In this document: positions 52,577-61,972 of the stretch, piece by piece | Numbering within the stretch: position 1 is the first letter of the stretch | Layout: each line of letters begins with the position of its first letter | Assembly (NCBI GenBank): GCA_014695325.1 | Contig: JACJNZ010000039.1 | Span: 806,001-870,000 of the forward strand | From: Cyanobacteria bacterium FACHB-502 | GTDB taxonomy: Bacteria > Cyanobacteriota > Cyanobacteriia > Elainellales > Elainellaceae | Length of the DNA stretch: 64,000 bases | Direction of reading: 5' to 3' | Translations under genes and position numbers: made by a program | Notes under the pieces: model-generated | Databases searched by the model: none | The model's input: only the letters and a program-made list of their open reading frames with translations | What the model was told of the DNA's origin: nothing

Positions 52577-53353
52577 CTACATTCCCATAATTTCATAACC
52601 CGCATCCACATAAAGAATTTGCCCAGTAATGCCGGTTGCCAGATCGCTGCACAGAAAAGCCGCTGTGTTGCCGACTTCTGCCTGAGTCACAGTGCGCCGT
52701 AGGGGAGCCACTTCCTCAACATGATGGATCATATCCAGAATGCCGCCTACGGCTGAAGAAGCCAGCGTCCGAATTGGACCTGCCGAGATACCGTTGACCC
52801 GCACGTTTTGCGAGCCCATTTCAAAGGCAAGATACCGCACGTTCATCTCAAGCGCGGCTTTGGCAATGCCCATCGTATTGTAGTTGGGAATTACGCGCAC
52901 ACCGCCTAGATAGGTGAGCGTTACGATGCTGCCGCCTTCGGCCATGAGAGGCTTTGCGGCACGGCTCATGCTCACCAGCGAATAGGCACTCACCTCGATC
53001 GCCTGCGCATAATCTTGCCGGGAGACGCTGCTAAAGTCCCCACTCAAAGCATCTTTGCTGGCAAAGGCAAGACAGTGAATCAAAATATCCAGCTTGCCCC
53101 ACTTGTCCTTGATGGTGTCGAAGGTTTCCTGGAGCTGCACCTCATTTTGCACATCGCAGGGCAGAAACAGGCTGGGCTGCAAGGGTTCCACTAACTCTGA
53201 CACTTTCTTTTCAAAGCGTCCCTTCTCGTCTGGTAGATAAGTCACGCCCAGATTCGCTCCGGCGGCATGAAGCTGCTGAGCAATCCCCCAGGCGATCGAT
53301 TTATTGTTGGCAATACCCGTAACGAGGGCGTTTTTTCCGGTTAAGTTCAGCAT
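52577..53353 (-). CDS. fabI: Enoyl-[acyl-carrier-protein] reductase (NADH)
   Basis: Last reduction of each fatty-acid elongation cycle. 258 residues, with the modified Rossmann motif GIANNKSIAWGIA (13-25) that marks FabI rather than other SDRs. The catalytic spacing is Y148 and Y158-x6-K165 in TYLGGVRVIPNYNTMGIAKAALE. NGISAGPIRTLAS and the C-terminal GYEIMGM are also typical. Monocistronic. Confidence 0.97.
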   Translation of the reverse strand: MLNLTGKNALVTGIANNKSIAWGIAQQLHAAGANLGVTYLPDEKGRFEKKVSELVEPLQPSLFLPCDVQNEVQLQETFDTIKDKWGKLDILIHCLAFASKDALSGDFSSVSRQDYAQAIEVSAYSLVSMSRAAKPLMAEGGSIVTLTYLGGVRVIPNYNTMGIAKAALEMNVRYLAFEMGSQNVRVNGISAGPIRTLASSAVGGILDMIHHVEEVAPLRRTVTQAEVGNTAAFLCSDLATGITGQILYVDAGYEIMGM

Positions 53354-53538
53354 GGGTCATCTTCTCAAAGCTTTTCTGGCGCAATTAGGATTTTGACCGA
53401 AAAGGGGACAGAGGGGAAGCGTGGAGAGGGACTGTTTGTTTTATGAGAGGGGGAGCTTTGAGGATTGTTCGTTACTGACGCGGGTTAGGGTGGGCTGGTT
53501 GATGGATTAGAAGACTGATTTTGAGAGCAGAGACAGCT

Positions 53539-54807
53539 ATGCCAGTTTTACGAATTGTTCAAAATACTGTGTTTAAGAAAGCACCTCTGTCGGCGAATCG
53601 TCTGTCGCTGCCGAATAAATTTATGGTTACGATCGATCAATTTTTTGAGATCCGATATGCATTTCGAGTGGGCGATCATTGCTTTGTGGAATTGACTCGA
53701 TCGCTGGGCACAGTTGGGAAATTAGGATATTTTCTTCTGTCGCACGTTCGGGTTGCCATTCAGGAGCTACGAGCCGTTTGGCTAACGAATGTGGATAGCA
53801 AAGTTCTTTATTCCCGCAGCAATCTTGTACAGGGTTTGCAATGGTTGAAAGAGCTAGGCTTTAATACCGTTTATCCAGTTGTTTGGAACAAAGGATTCAC
53901 CCTTTATCCAAGTTCAGTCGCGCAGGATTTTTTTGGCTCTGCGGTGACTCCTGATCCGAATTTTGCGAATCGGGATATGTTAGCAGAACTGGTTGCAGAA
54001 GCAAGAATTTTGGGGCTACGGGTCATTCCCTGGTTTGAGTATGGATTGATGGCTTTGCCAGGTTCTCCGATCGCAGCGCGTTATCCCAATTTCATTACTA
54101 GCGATCAGCAAAACAATTCTATCCGCAATAGCAAAGTTTGGCTAAATCCGTGTCATCCTGAGGTGCAGCAATTCATTATTGATTTGATTACGGATGTGGC
54201 GGCTCGCTATGACGTAGATGGGGTGCAGCTTGATGACAATTTTGGCTTGCCGATCGAGTTGGGCTATGATGCGTTTTCTCAAGCTCTTTACCGTCAGGAA
54301 AATCAGAATCAATCGATGCCGATCGTCCCAAACGATTCAAGGCGACAGCAATGGTTAACCGATAAGGTTACGCTGCTGTTTCAGCGCATTTTTAGGGAAG
54401 TAAAAACTAAACGAAGCTGTCTGATGTCTCTCTCGCCCAACCCGTTAGGCTTTTCTCGCCGCAATTATTGCGTGGATTGGCGATCGTGGCAGCAGGAAGG
54501 ATGGGTTGAAGAACTTGTTTTACAGGTTTACCGCAGTAATTTATCTGCTTTTTTGGGTGAAATTGATAAAGCTGAAGTGATCGATATCCGCTCTCATATT
54601 CCAACTGCAATTGGCATTCTGACCGGACTTCGTACCAGTTCTGTTCGCATGAGCCAAATTCAAGAGCAGGTGCAAACAACCCGCCAGGAACAATTTGCTG
54701 GAATTTCCTGTTTTTTCTACGAGACGCTGTTTTATGAGCAGCTATCGCCTCATAAAATTGCCCGAAATCTAGCTGATTTAAGAGTCTTATTTCCTGGCAA
54801 TTCCTAA
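53539..54807 (+). CDS. GH10-like (GHL10/DUF187) glycosidase domain protein
   Basis: 422 residues. After an N-terminal segment of about 75 residues that I cannot assign comes a TIM-barrel of the glycosyl-hydrolase-like 10 family. It reads RAVWLTNVDSKVLYSRSNLV, then GLQWLKELGFNTVYPVVWNKG, VIPWFEYGLMALP, VWLNPCHPEVQQFIIDLITD and the acidic DGVQLDDNFGLP. These are the usual landmarks of the family that acts on cell-surface or storage polysaccharides. No signal peptide is visible, which is unusual for the family. The ATG at 53539 is preferred; a TTG at 53521 is in frame. Confidence 0.82.
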   Translation: MPVLRIVQNTVFKKAPLSANRLSLPNKFMVTIDQFFEIRYAFRVGDHCFVELTRSLGTVGKLGYFLLSHVRVAIQELRAVWLTNVDSKVLYSRSNLVQGLQWLKELGFNTVYPVVWNKGFTLYPSSVAQDFFGSAVTPDPNFANRDMLAELVAEARILGLRVIPWFEYGLMALPGSPIAARYPNFITSDQQNNSIRNSKVWLNPCHPEVQQFIIDLITDVAARYDVDGVQLDDNFGLPIELGYDAFSQALYRQENQNQSMPIVPNDSRRQQWLTDKVTLLFQRIFREVKTKRSCLMSLSPNPLGFSRRNYCVDWRSWQQEGWVEELVLQVYRSNLSAFLGEIDKAEVIDIRSHIPTAIGILTGLRTSSVRMSQIQEQVQTTRQEQFAGISCFFYETLFYEQLSPHKIARNLADLRVLFPGNS

Positions 54808-54896
54808 ACTTTTTACACGATTGGGGGTGATACGAACCTGTGATACGAACTGGGAAAACCAGGAGTTAACCATCCGCATAGTTGCAGGCAGGAAAC

Positions 54897-55760
54897 ATGG
54901 CACGGGGATTATTTGTTGGGCTGGTGACGCTGGATTTGATTTATTTGGTGGAGGATGTGCCCGATCGCAATCAAAAGCAGGTCGCGCTGGATTATGTGGC
55001 AGCAGCAGGGGGGCCGGCAACCAATGCGGCAATGACATTTAGTGATTTGGGGAACGAGGCTCAGGTGTTGGGGGTGCTGGGGCTGCATCCGATTCGGGAA
55101 CTGATTCTGGCAGATGTACAGCCTTGGGGGGTGACGATCGTCGATTTGCAGCCCCATCGCACCGATCCGCCGCCGACTTCTTCGATTTTGGTCACGCAAT
55201 CGACTGGGGAACGGGCAGTGATTTCGCTCAATGCGGTGCAGTCTCAGGCAGACCCGGTTGCGATTCCGCCAGAAGTTTTGAGCGGGGTGGATGTGGTGCT
55301 AATCGATGGGCATCAAATGAGGGTCAGTGAGACGATCGCCCGACAAGCAAAGGCACAAAATATCCCGATCGTGGTGGATGGTGGAAGTTGGAAACCCGGA
55401 TTCGAGCGGGTGTTGCCTGAGGCAGACTTTGTGATTTGCTCGGCGAATTTTCGTCCACCCGGAAAGGAAACCATTCCGGATGTGCTGGATTACCTGGAAT
55501 GGTTGGGGGTTCCTCACAGTGCAGTCACCCAGGGAGAGCAGCCGATCGCTTATCGCAGTTTGGGACAGTCTGGCGAGGTTGCAGTTCCCAGGGTGCAAAC
55601 GGTCGATACGCTGGGGGCAGGGGATGTGTTTCATGGCGCGTTTTGCCATTTCTGCTTGCAGTCAGAGTTTACAGAAGCATTAACGCAGGCGGCTCAGGTT
55701 GCCAGTCGTGCCTGTACTGCCTTTGGGACGCGATCGTGGATGAGACCCAAACCTTTATAA
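54897..55760 (+). CDS. PfkB family carbohydrate kinase
   Basis: 287 residues of ribokinase fold. It begins GLFVGLVTLDLIYLVEDVP, has the early AAGGPATNAAMTFSDLG (sugar-binding Gly-rich loop) and ends with the PfkB signature DTLGAGDVFHGAF, whose Asp is the catalytic base. The substrate sugar is not determinable. The ATG at 54897 follows AGGA. It stands 163 bases before the CysQ-like gene on the same strand. Confidence 0.9.
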   Translation: MARGLFVGLVTLDLIYLVEDVPDRNQKQVALDYVAAAGGPATNAAMTFSDLGNEAQVLGVLGLHPIRELILADVQPWGVTIVDLQPHRTDPPPTSSILVTQSTGERAVISLNAVQSQADPVAIPPEVLSGVDVVLIDGHQMRVSETIARQAKAQNIPIVVDGGSWKPGFERVLPEADFVICSANFRPPGKETIPDVLDYLEWLGVPHSAVTQGEQPIAYRSLGQSGEVAVPRVQTVDTLGAGDVFHGAFCHFCLQSEFTEALTQAAQVASRACTAFGTRSWMRPKPL

Positions 55761-55923
55761 GTTTTGATGTTCCTGGATGAGGCAGAAGGATGGGCGATTC
55801 AGGCCGGGGAAGCTGTAGCGATGCCTTTATAATGAGCGGAGTAATAAACGAACCGCCTAATCTTAGCCTAATCTCAGAAGGTGTTTGAGCAGTCGTTTCA
55901 CCTGGTAGACCAGAGGAGCAAAC

Positions 55924-56811
55924 GTGGCAATTCCATCCGTGACCCCGCAGACGCTAGATTCAATGCTGCCTATTGCCCGATCGATCGGATGGGGGGCAGC
56001 CAAAATTCTGCGGGCTTATTACCGGGGCGAACCAATGCAGGACGGCAGCGTCCGGGAGCTGAATGTTCAAGACAAAAAAGATGGTCCGGTGACAGCAGCA
56101 GACCTGGCAGTCAATCACTATGTGCTGAGCAAGCTGGAAGCGGCATTTGGCACAGAGGATTTTGGCTATCTCAGCGAGGAAACCTACAAGGCGAAGGCTG
56201 CCCCGGAACCGTTGCCCCACGATTGGGTGTGGATTCTCGACCCGCTAGACGGAACCCGTGATTTTATCGACAAAACTGGAGAATTTGCCTTTCATTTGGC
56301 ACTGGCTTATCAGGGTCGTCCGATGCTGGCAATCGTGGCTTGCCCGGAGCTGGATAAGCTTTATTACGCAACCCTTGGCGGCGGCACATTTGTAGAAACG
56401 CCAGACGGGGCAGCAAAGCCGATGCGCGTGTCGGACCGTGAGCAGATCGCCGACTTAACGGTGGTCGTTAGCCGCACCCATCGAGACGATCGGTTTAACG
56501 CCATGCTGAAGCAGATACCCTGTCAAAATCAGCTTGCGGTGGGCAGTGTCGGCGGCAAGATTGCAGCGATCGTCGATCAGCGGGCGGATGTATATATTTC
56601 GCTGTCGGGCAAGTCGGCCCCAAAAGACTGGGACATGGCGGCTCCTGAACTCATCCTGACCGAGGCGGGCGGCAAATTTACCCATGCAGACGGCTCGTCC
56701 CTACGCTACAACCAGGGCGATGTGAGTCAGTGGGGCTGTTTGATTGCCAGCAACGGAACCTGCCATGAGCAGCTTTGCACAATCGCCTCAGAACTGCTAG
56801 CTGAGGGATAG
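55924..56811 (+). CDS. Inositol monophosphatase family phosphatase, CysQ-like
   Basis: 295 residues with the lithium-sensitive phosphatase metal sites: SEE (S84-E86), WILDPLDGTRDF (D106, D109) and KDWDMAAPELIL near the C-terminus. KTGEF and the length suggest the 3'(2'),5'-bisphosphate nucleotidase (CysQ) branch, which removes PAP formed in sulfate assimilation. Inositol or fructose-1,6-bisphosphatase activity cannot be excluded. The GTG start at 55924 is set by GAGGAG five bases upstream. Confidence 0.85.
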   Translation: MAIPSVTPQTLDSMLPIARSIGWGAAKILRAYYRGEPMQDGSVRELNVQDKKDGPVTAADLAVNHYVLSKLEAAFGTEDFGYLSEETYKAKAAPEPLPHDWVWILDPLDGTRDFIDKTGEFAFHLALAYQGRPMLAIVACPELDKLYYATLGGGTFVETPDGAAKPMRVSDREQIADLTVVVSRTHRDDRFNAMLKQIPCQNQLAVGSVGGKIAAIVDQRADVYISLSGKSAPKDWDMAAPELILTEAGGKFTHADGSSLRYNQGDVSQWGCLIASNGTCHEQLCTIASELLAEG

Positions 56812-56860
56812 CCGATCGACCTCGCCGATCGACCTTGCTAATGGGCATTGCTGATGGGGA

Positions 56861-57760
56861 TTAATGTTCCGCTTCGAGCATTTGCCGCGCCTGGACGAGT
56901 GCCTGTCTTTGTGCCTGGGTGATTTCGGGGTAGGCTAAGTTGAGCTGCTCCATCGTTTGCTGAATCACAGCCGCAACGACCAGGCGCGCATACCATTTGC
57001 GATCGGCAGGAACAATATACCAAGGCGCGTGTTCCGTACTGGTGTGATTGAATACGTCTTCAAAAGCGTTCATATAATCATCCCAGTATTGTCGCTCTCG
57101 GACATCGTTGGCAGAAAATTTCCAGTTCTTCTCTGGTTCATCCAATCGTTTCAGAAAACGTTTCTTTTGCTCTTCTTTCGAGACGTTGAGGAAAAACTTG
57201 AGAATCACAACGCCGTTATTCGTCAGATATTTCTCAAAATTGTTAATTTCCTCGAACCGCTGCTGCCAAATGTTTTTGCTGTGTCTCAGTCTGTCGGGAA
57301 GCTGCTGGCGATCGAGCAGTTCAGGATGCACGCGCACCACCAGCGATTCTTCGTAGTAGGAACGGTTAAAAATTCCAATGCGACCCCGCTCTGGCATATT
57401 TCTGGCGTATCGCCACAGATAATCGTGGTCCAGATCTTCGGCAGAAGGCTGCTTAAAGCTAAACACCTGACAACCCTGGGGATTGATGCCCGACATGACG
57501 TGCTTGATTGTGCCATCTTTGCCTGCCGCATCCATTGCTTGAAAAATGCAAAGTAGCGCATAGGTGTTTTGGGCGTAGAGCTTATCTTGAAGTTCACCGA
57601 GCCGCTTTACCCCCTGAAGTAGCAGTTCATCCGATCGCGCTTTCAGTTCATCTTTTGAAAGGTGAAGATCTTGGGTTTCTAGTCCTGAAATAAAGCGCGG
57701 ATCGTAGTGTTTAAGTTTAATCGAAGAATTAGGCTTGACAAGAAATGGATCAAAGTTCAT
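56861..57760 (-). CDS. Polyphosphate kinase 2 family protein
   Basis: 299 residues, PPK2 class I-like. Walker A AMDAAGKDGTI (75-85), FKQPSAEDLDHDYLWRYARN, then GIFNRSYYEESLVVRVHPE (lid and polyphosphate-binding Arg residues) and APWYIVPADRKWYARLVV. It transfers phosphate between polyphosphate and nucleotides or nucleoside monophosphates. The direction in the cell is not known. Convergent with the CysQ-like gene. Confidence 0.92.
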   Translation of the reverse strand: MNFDPFLVKPNSSIKLKHYDPRFISGLETQDLHLSKDELKARSDELLLQGVKRLGELQDKLYAQNTYALLCIFQAMDAAGKDGTIKHVMSGINPQGCQVFSFKQPSAEDLDHDYLWRYARNMPERGRIGIFNRSYYEESLVVRVHPELLDRQQLPDRLRHSKNIWQQRFEEINNFEKYLTNNGVVILKFFLNVSKEEQKKRFLKRLDEPEKNWKFSANDVRERQYWDDYMNAFEDVFNHTSTEHAPWYIVPADRKWYARLVVAAVIQQTMEQLNLAYPEITQAQRQALVQARQMLEAEH

Positions 57761-57827
57761 AAAAATATTCCGATTGAGGCGGGCGAATATTCCAATGAGC
57801 TGATCTTAGAAGTCCAGTGGAAATTCA

Positions 57828-59057
57828 TTATCCCGCGTCAGGCTGGACTTTGAAAGGAATCATTGCCTGATGAGATTCGCCACAAGATAGAATTCCTTGC
57901 TCCAGCAGCGTTAACACCTCTTCAAGCGAAAACGATCGATTTTCCTGAATCGCGATCGCCTTCATTGCCTGACTGAGCTGCTTGTATTGTTCTGAGGTCA
58001 GCGGCATTTGCAGATGATGTTCAAACAGATAGCGAAAATTGCTCATCCCGCTATGCTTGCCAAACCAGATTTCCACCTGGCTATGGGGCAGGCTGGTGTA
58101 GCTGTGGCGATCGCGCAGCAGGGAATGGACGTGAATCCCCGTTTCGTGATGCTGTGCTTGAGGCGAGTAGGGCGCATGGGCACGAATCCCCTGATGGTGC
58201 AATTTCTCAGCGACCTGCGCCACTGCACTGTAGCGAATGCCCGCCACCTCCCAGCCGAACCGCAGCTTTAAGCCGTTGAGCACCTGCTCTAACGCCACAT
58301 TCCCCGCCCGTTCCCCGATACCGCCAAAGGTTCCAGAAATACCCGATGCTCCAGCTCGAACTGCCTGAATCGTGTTTTCCAGTGCCAAGCCCATGTCGTT
58401 GTGAAAATGAACCGCAATTGGCGTTTGGGGTGCGTATTGCAGCAAATCGTGAATCCAGACATAGGTTTTTTCGGGCGTGAGAATGCCGACCGTATCGCAC
58501 AGAAGAATTTGCTCCACATAGGGCGCAAAAGCGGTCAAACACTCGACCAGAAACTCAAAATCTGCCCGACTCGCATCTTCAGCAGCGAAGCAAATCCGCA
58601 AGCCCAGATTGGCAGCATAGCGCAAATGATCCACCACTTTGCCCATCATCTGGCGACGAATTCGATCACGAAGCGCAGAGGGCAATGATTCCCGGTATGC
58701 TTTGCCTGCATACAGCGGATGGCGATCGATTTCCGGGTCGCGCAAAAACAGCAGGTGATCGGACACCGCATGAAACAGAATAATTTGCTCCACGCCACAG
58801 CTTTTCGACTGGTCGATCGCGCTATAGGTCATTGGGGTGGAAGCGGCAAGGCGATCGGCAAGCCCCTCAGTGACTAACATTTTGACCAGTTCAGCTTCCG
58901 TTTCGTGAACCGCAGGCATAAGAGCAATCTGGTGAACGCCTGTGGCAGCAATCTGATGGGCAAGACTGCGTTTTGTTTCCGCGCTGAAGCATAAACCGAC
59001 CTGCTGTTCTCCGTCGCGCAGCGTCTCATCGGAAATGGTCAGATGAATGATCTCCAT
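57828..59057 (-). CDS. HMGL-type synthase (isopropylmalate/homocitrate synthase relative)
   Basis: 409 residues. The TIM-barrel of the DRE-TIM metallolyases starts ISDETLRDGEQQVGLCFS; E replaces the usual second T of DTTLRDGEQ. HFHNDMGLALEN contains the metal-binding His pair, and GTFGGIGERAGNVALEQV is the NifV/LeuA-type loop. It lacks the C-terminal LeuA regulatory domain, so it resembles homocitrate synthase (NifV) or citramalate synthase in length. No nif gene is in the window. ATG 59057 is preferred; GTG 59081 is an alternative. Confidence 0.8.
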   Translation of the reverse strand: MEIIHLTISDETLRDGEQQVGLCFSAETKRSLAHQIAATGVHQIALMPAVHETEAELVKMLVTEGLADRLAASTPMTYSAIDQSKSCGVEQIILFHAVSDHLLFLRDPEIDRHPLYAGKAYRESLPSALRDRIRRQMMGKVVDHLRYAANLGLRICFAAEDASRADFEFLVECLTAFAPYVEQILLCDTVGILTPEKTYVWIHDLLQYAPQTPIAVHFHNDMGLALENTIQAVRAGASGISGTFGGIGERAGNVALEQVLNGLKLRFGWEVAGIRYSAVAQVAEKLHHQGIRAHAPYSPQAQHHETGIHVHSLLRDRHSYTSLPHSQVEIWFGKHSGMSNFRYLFEHHLQMPLTSEQYKQLSQAMKAIAIQENRSFSLEEVLTLLEQGILSCGESHQAMIPFKVQPDAG

Positions 59058-59081
59058 GCGCTTAGGACAGGGAGAAACCAC

Positions 59082-59738
59082 AATTGAGCAGGCTTATTGT
59101 GGGTAAGCAATCCCAAGGTAACCAATCCCAAGGTAAACAGTCCCATTGAATGATGGTGAGATACCGCTTGCCAGACCCTAAAAACATGAATTTCTCCTCA
59201 CACCAAAGACATCTTGAGAAAACACCCTGATAGACTGTCGCATCCTCTTCAGAAATTGGTGTATCCCAATTCACGGAATGACATTCTAGATGGTTATAGA
59301 GTATCAGAGGTGATTTATGAAGAGAACTTGAGGGAAATTTGGATTGTTCTTGAGCCAATCTTTCACTAATTAGCCAGGTTGCTAACTGGGTAGCTCACTA
59401 ACCGGGCAATAAAAGAATTTTCGTTCTGAATTGCCCTAAGCACATGTTTGCCTTCAGATGTTTGCCTTGAGCAGATAAAAGCTTCAAACTCTCTTTTGGT
59501 TCCTGATTCGGCGTTGCTGAATCGAAGTATAAAGACACAACTTGAGACGCTGCATCGCCCCCTAAATTCCGCAATGCTGGGGGACTTTGAGGATCAGTTC
59601 CCCCCAAAATTAGGGGGCTAGGGAGGCGTATCATACTCCAATTCAGCAACGCCCCTGATTCAAAGGGGTTTGGGGGCAATGCAGAAGATTCACCACTGCT
59701 CAAGCTCTCCTCACCTTTAACTGTTTAACGCGAACTGT
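59082..59738. other. Repeat-containing intergenic region
   Basis: No gene supported. Near 59090-59150 the phrase CCCAAGGTAA(CC/AC) recurs twice. From 59556 the dispersed repeat family is present, and near 59640-59690 a further degenerate part follows (GCCCCTGATTCAAAGGGGTTTGGGGGCAA). Confidence 0.5.
59556..59629. repeat. Dispersed inverted repeat element (MITE-like)
   Basis: CGCCCCCTAAATTCCGCAAT...GGGGGACTTTGA is followed by CCCCCCAAAATTAGGGGGCTAGGG, so the two halves face each other. The left half is the same family as 21569-21604 and 27614-27650. The structure is compatible with a small non-autonomous element, but no target duplication could be defined. Confidence 0.7.
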
Positions 59739-60563
59739 TCAACGCGCCAAATCCTGCTGCGAATCTGCCATCCCAAAGAGTCGTCGGACGATCGGCTTCA
59801 TTACAGCAGGAGCCACATGAAACGCAGTCGTCCAGAAGTTTGCCGTACCAACCAGGACATCGTTTTGCCGATGTTCGATCGCCCTTCGCAGCGTTTGGGC
59901 AACAAATTCTGGGGTTTCCAGAAACGGACTGTGGAACGCTTTATACATCAACTCAAACCGATTTTTGGCGTCATCGCCGCGAAAGAGTGCTCGCTCATAA
60001 AGCTGCGTCCGAATAAAGCTGGGATAAATGCCGCAAACCTGAATGCCTTTCGGTTCTACCTCGGCTCGCAGAGATTTTGTTAAGCCTGTAAGCGCGTGTT
60101 TGCTGGTGGAATAGGGAACCTGATAAGGAATCGGGTCAAGTCCGCCGATCGACACCACATTGACGATCGTGCCGTTTCCGCGTGTCAGAAAGTGCGGCAG
60201 CAGTGCATGAATCGTGTGAATATAGCCCCACAAATTTGTATCCAGAATCGTGTGCCAGTCGTTTAGCGACGCATCCTCGACTGGACCCATGTAGTAAATT
60301 CCTGCATTGTTCACTAGCACATCAATTTGTCCTGCCTGAGCAATGGCCTGCTGCATTAACTGTTCCACTTGCACCGGATTGCTAACATCCGCAGAAATCG
60401 GGTATGCTTGCTGTCCCAGATTTCGCACTTCGATCGCAGCCGCTTCCAGGGGTTCCGGTTCGCGAGCAACTAGGACGATAGTATAGCCGTGCTTTGCCAG
60501 CTCTAGAGCAGTAGCTTTTCCAATCCCTTTTGATGCGCCTGTGACTAGAGCAGTTTTCGTCAT
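59739..60563 (-). CDS. SDR family oxidoreductase
   Basis: 274 residues, classical SDR: TGASKGIGKATA (8-19), NNAGIYYMG, catalytic S138 and YSTSK (Y151, K155), then the PSFIRTQLYE loop. A C-terminal amphipathic stretch (TAFHVAPAVMKPIVRRLFGM) could touch membranes, as in retinol- or lipid-acting SDRs. The substrate is unknown. It follows the MDR gene on the same strand with about 115 bases between, so co-transcription is possible. Confidence 0.85.
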   Translation of the reverse strand: MTKTALVTGASKGIGKATALELAKHGYTIVLVAREPEPLEAAAIEVRNLGQQAYPISADVSNPVQVEQLMQQAIAQAGQIDVLVNNAGIYYMGPVEDASLNDWHTILDTNLWGYIHTIHALLPHFLTRGNGTIVNVVSIGGLDPIPYQVPYSTSKHALTGLTKSLRAEVEPKGIQVCGIYPSFIRTQLYERALFRGDDAKNRFELMYKAFHSPFLETPEFVAQTLRRAIEHRQNDVLVGTANFWTTAFHVAPAVMKPIVRRLFGMADSQQDLAR

Positions 60564-60678
60564 GAGAAATTGAGTGGAGGAAAGTTGCTGATGATCCTAC
60601 TCAGCCGATCGCCTCAATCACCTGCATCGCCCGGACGACTTCTATTCCTCCATCGGACAGAAAATGAGCAAGCGCAAA

Positions 60679-61683
60679 TTAAACACGAATCACGATCTTG
60701 CCAAAATGCGTCCCGCTCTGAAGATGCTGATACGCTGCCTTTGCCTCTTTCCACTCAAAGATGCGATCGATCACAGGTTCGATTTGGTGTAGCGTCATCA
60801 CCCGATTCATCGCCTCAAACATTTCGCGGTTGCCCACGTAAATTCCCTGCACATCAATACTTTTCATAAAAATCTGGGCATAGTTCACGTCGCCCGCTCC
60901 TGCCACCACCCCGATCAGGCTCACCCGTCCACCGATTCTCACCGATCGCAGCGATTTATCCAGCGTTCCGGCTCCGCCCACTTCGATTACCTGATCCACA
61001 CCTTCGCGATCGCTCAATCTGTAAACCTGTTCTTCCCAAGCAGGATAGGTTTTGTAGTTGATGGTTTCATCGGCTCCCATCGCTTTCGCCCGCGCCAACT
61101 TTTCATCGCTGCTAGAGGTAATGATGACTCTCGCGCCGTTGATTTTGGCAAACTGAAGCGCAAAGATAGAAACTCCGCCCGTCCCTAGCAGCAGCACCGT
61201 TTCACCGGGAATTAAGTGACCCCTGGGGACAAGAGCGTGCCATGCCGTTACCGCCGCACAGGGTAAAGTTGCCCCCGCCTCGTAAGATAAATACTCAGGA
61301 AGCTTTACCACCCCATCTTCATGCAGCAGCACCAGTTCTGCCAGCATTCCGTCGATCGCCCCACCCAAAGCCGATTTCGTTTTCTCGCGGGTTAAGCTGC
61401 CCGACTGCCAAGCCTGAAAAAAGATGCCTGCAACCCGATCGCCCACCTTGATTCGCGTGACACCCGCACCCACTGCTACGACTTCGCCTGCACCATCTGA
61501 TAGGGGGACGATCGGAAGCTTTTGTCCGGGATAACTGCCGCGAATTACCGCCGTATCGCGAAAGTTGAGCGAGGTTGCCCGCACCCGAATGAGTACCTGT
61601 CCTGCTCCGGGCGTTGGATCAGGAAGTTCAACCTGTGCTAAGCCATCCAGCCCGTCTGCGGTTTGAATCTGATAAGCCTTCAC
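60679..61683 (-). CDS. Zinc-independent MDR oxidoreductase (quinone reductase/zinc-type ADH family)
   Basis: 334 residues. It has a GroES-like N-domain (VLIRVRATSLNFRDTAVIRGSYP...PLSDGAGEVVAVGAGVTRIKVGDRV) and the NADP-binding LLGTGGVSIFALQFAK. The catalytic-zinc Cys/His/Glu set and the four structural-zinc cysteines are not visible, so a zinc-free quinone oxidoreductase or enone reductase is likely. It has a C-terminal GTHFGKIVIRV. Substrate unknown. Confidence 0.85.
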   Translation of the reverse strand: MKAYQIQTADGLDGLAQVELPDPTPGAGQVLIRVRATSLNFRDTAVIRGSYPGQKLPIVPLSDGAGEVVAVGAGVTRIKVGDRVAGIFFQAWQSGSLTREKTKSALGGAIDGMLAELVLLHEDGVVKLPEYLSYEAGATLPCAAVTAWHALVPRGHLIPGETVLLLGTGGVSIFALQFAKINGARVIITSSSDEKLARAKAMGADETINYKTYPAWEEQVYRLSDREGVDQVIEVGGAGTLDKSLRSVRIGGRVSLIGVVAGAGDVNYAQIFMKSIDVQGIYVGNREMFEAMNRVMTLHQIEPVIDRIFEWKEAKAAYQHLQSGTHFGKIVIRV

Positions 61684-61972
61684 TCAAGTTTCTCCAGGAG
61701 TTCTTTTTCTGATCTTCTGGGAAGCAACTGTTCGATCGCCCATTCAATTATCGATCGCATTATTTATTGATCATTCTTCATGATCAGAAGCAGACGATCG
61801 TAATATTCTCAGCATTTCCTAAAATCAGTAAAAAGTTACTTCTCTATCTTCAGAATAAATTGCTCTACTTCCTTAGACAGGTTGCTCCTTGTGTAAAGAC
61901 TGATTACGCTACTCTCAGTTTACGGTGCTGCGCTCCACAGCCACTCCTATTCCTCCCTATTGATGCGATTTA

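Noticed and set aside
59556-59629. Insertion sequence with transposase
   Set aside because: No transposase frame is present. Only a short inverted repeat element of the dispersed family remains.
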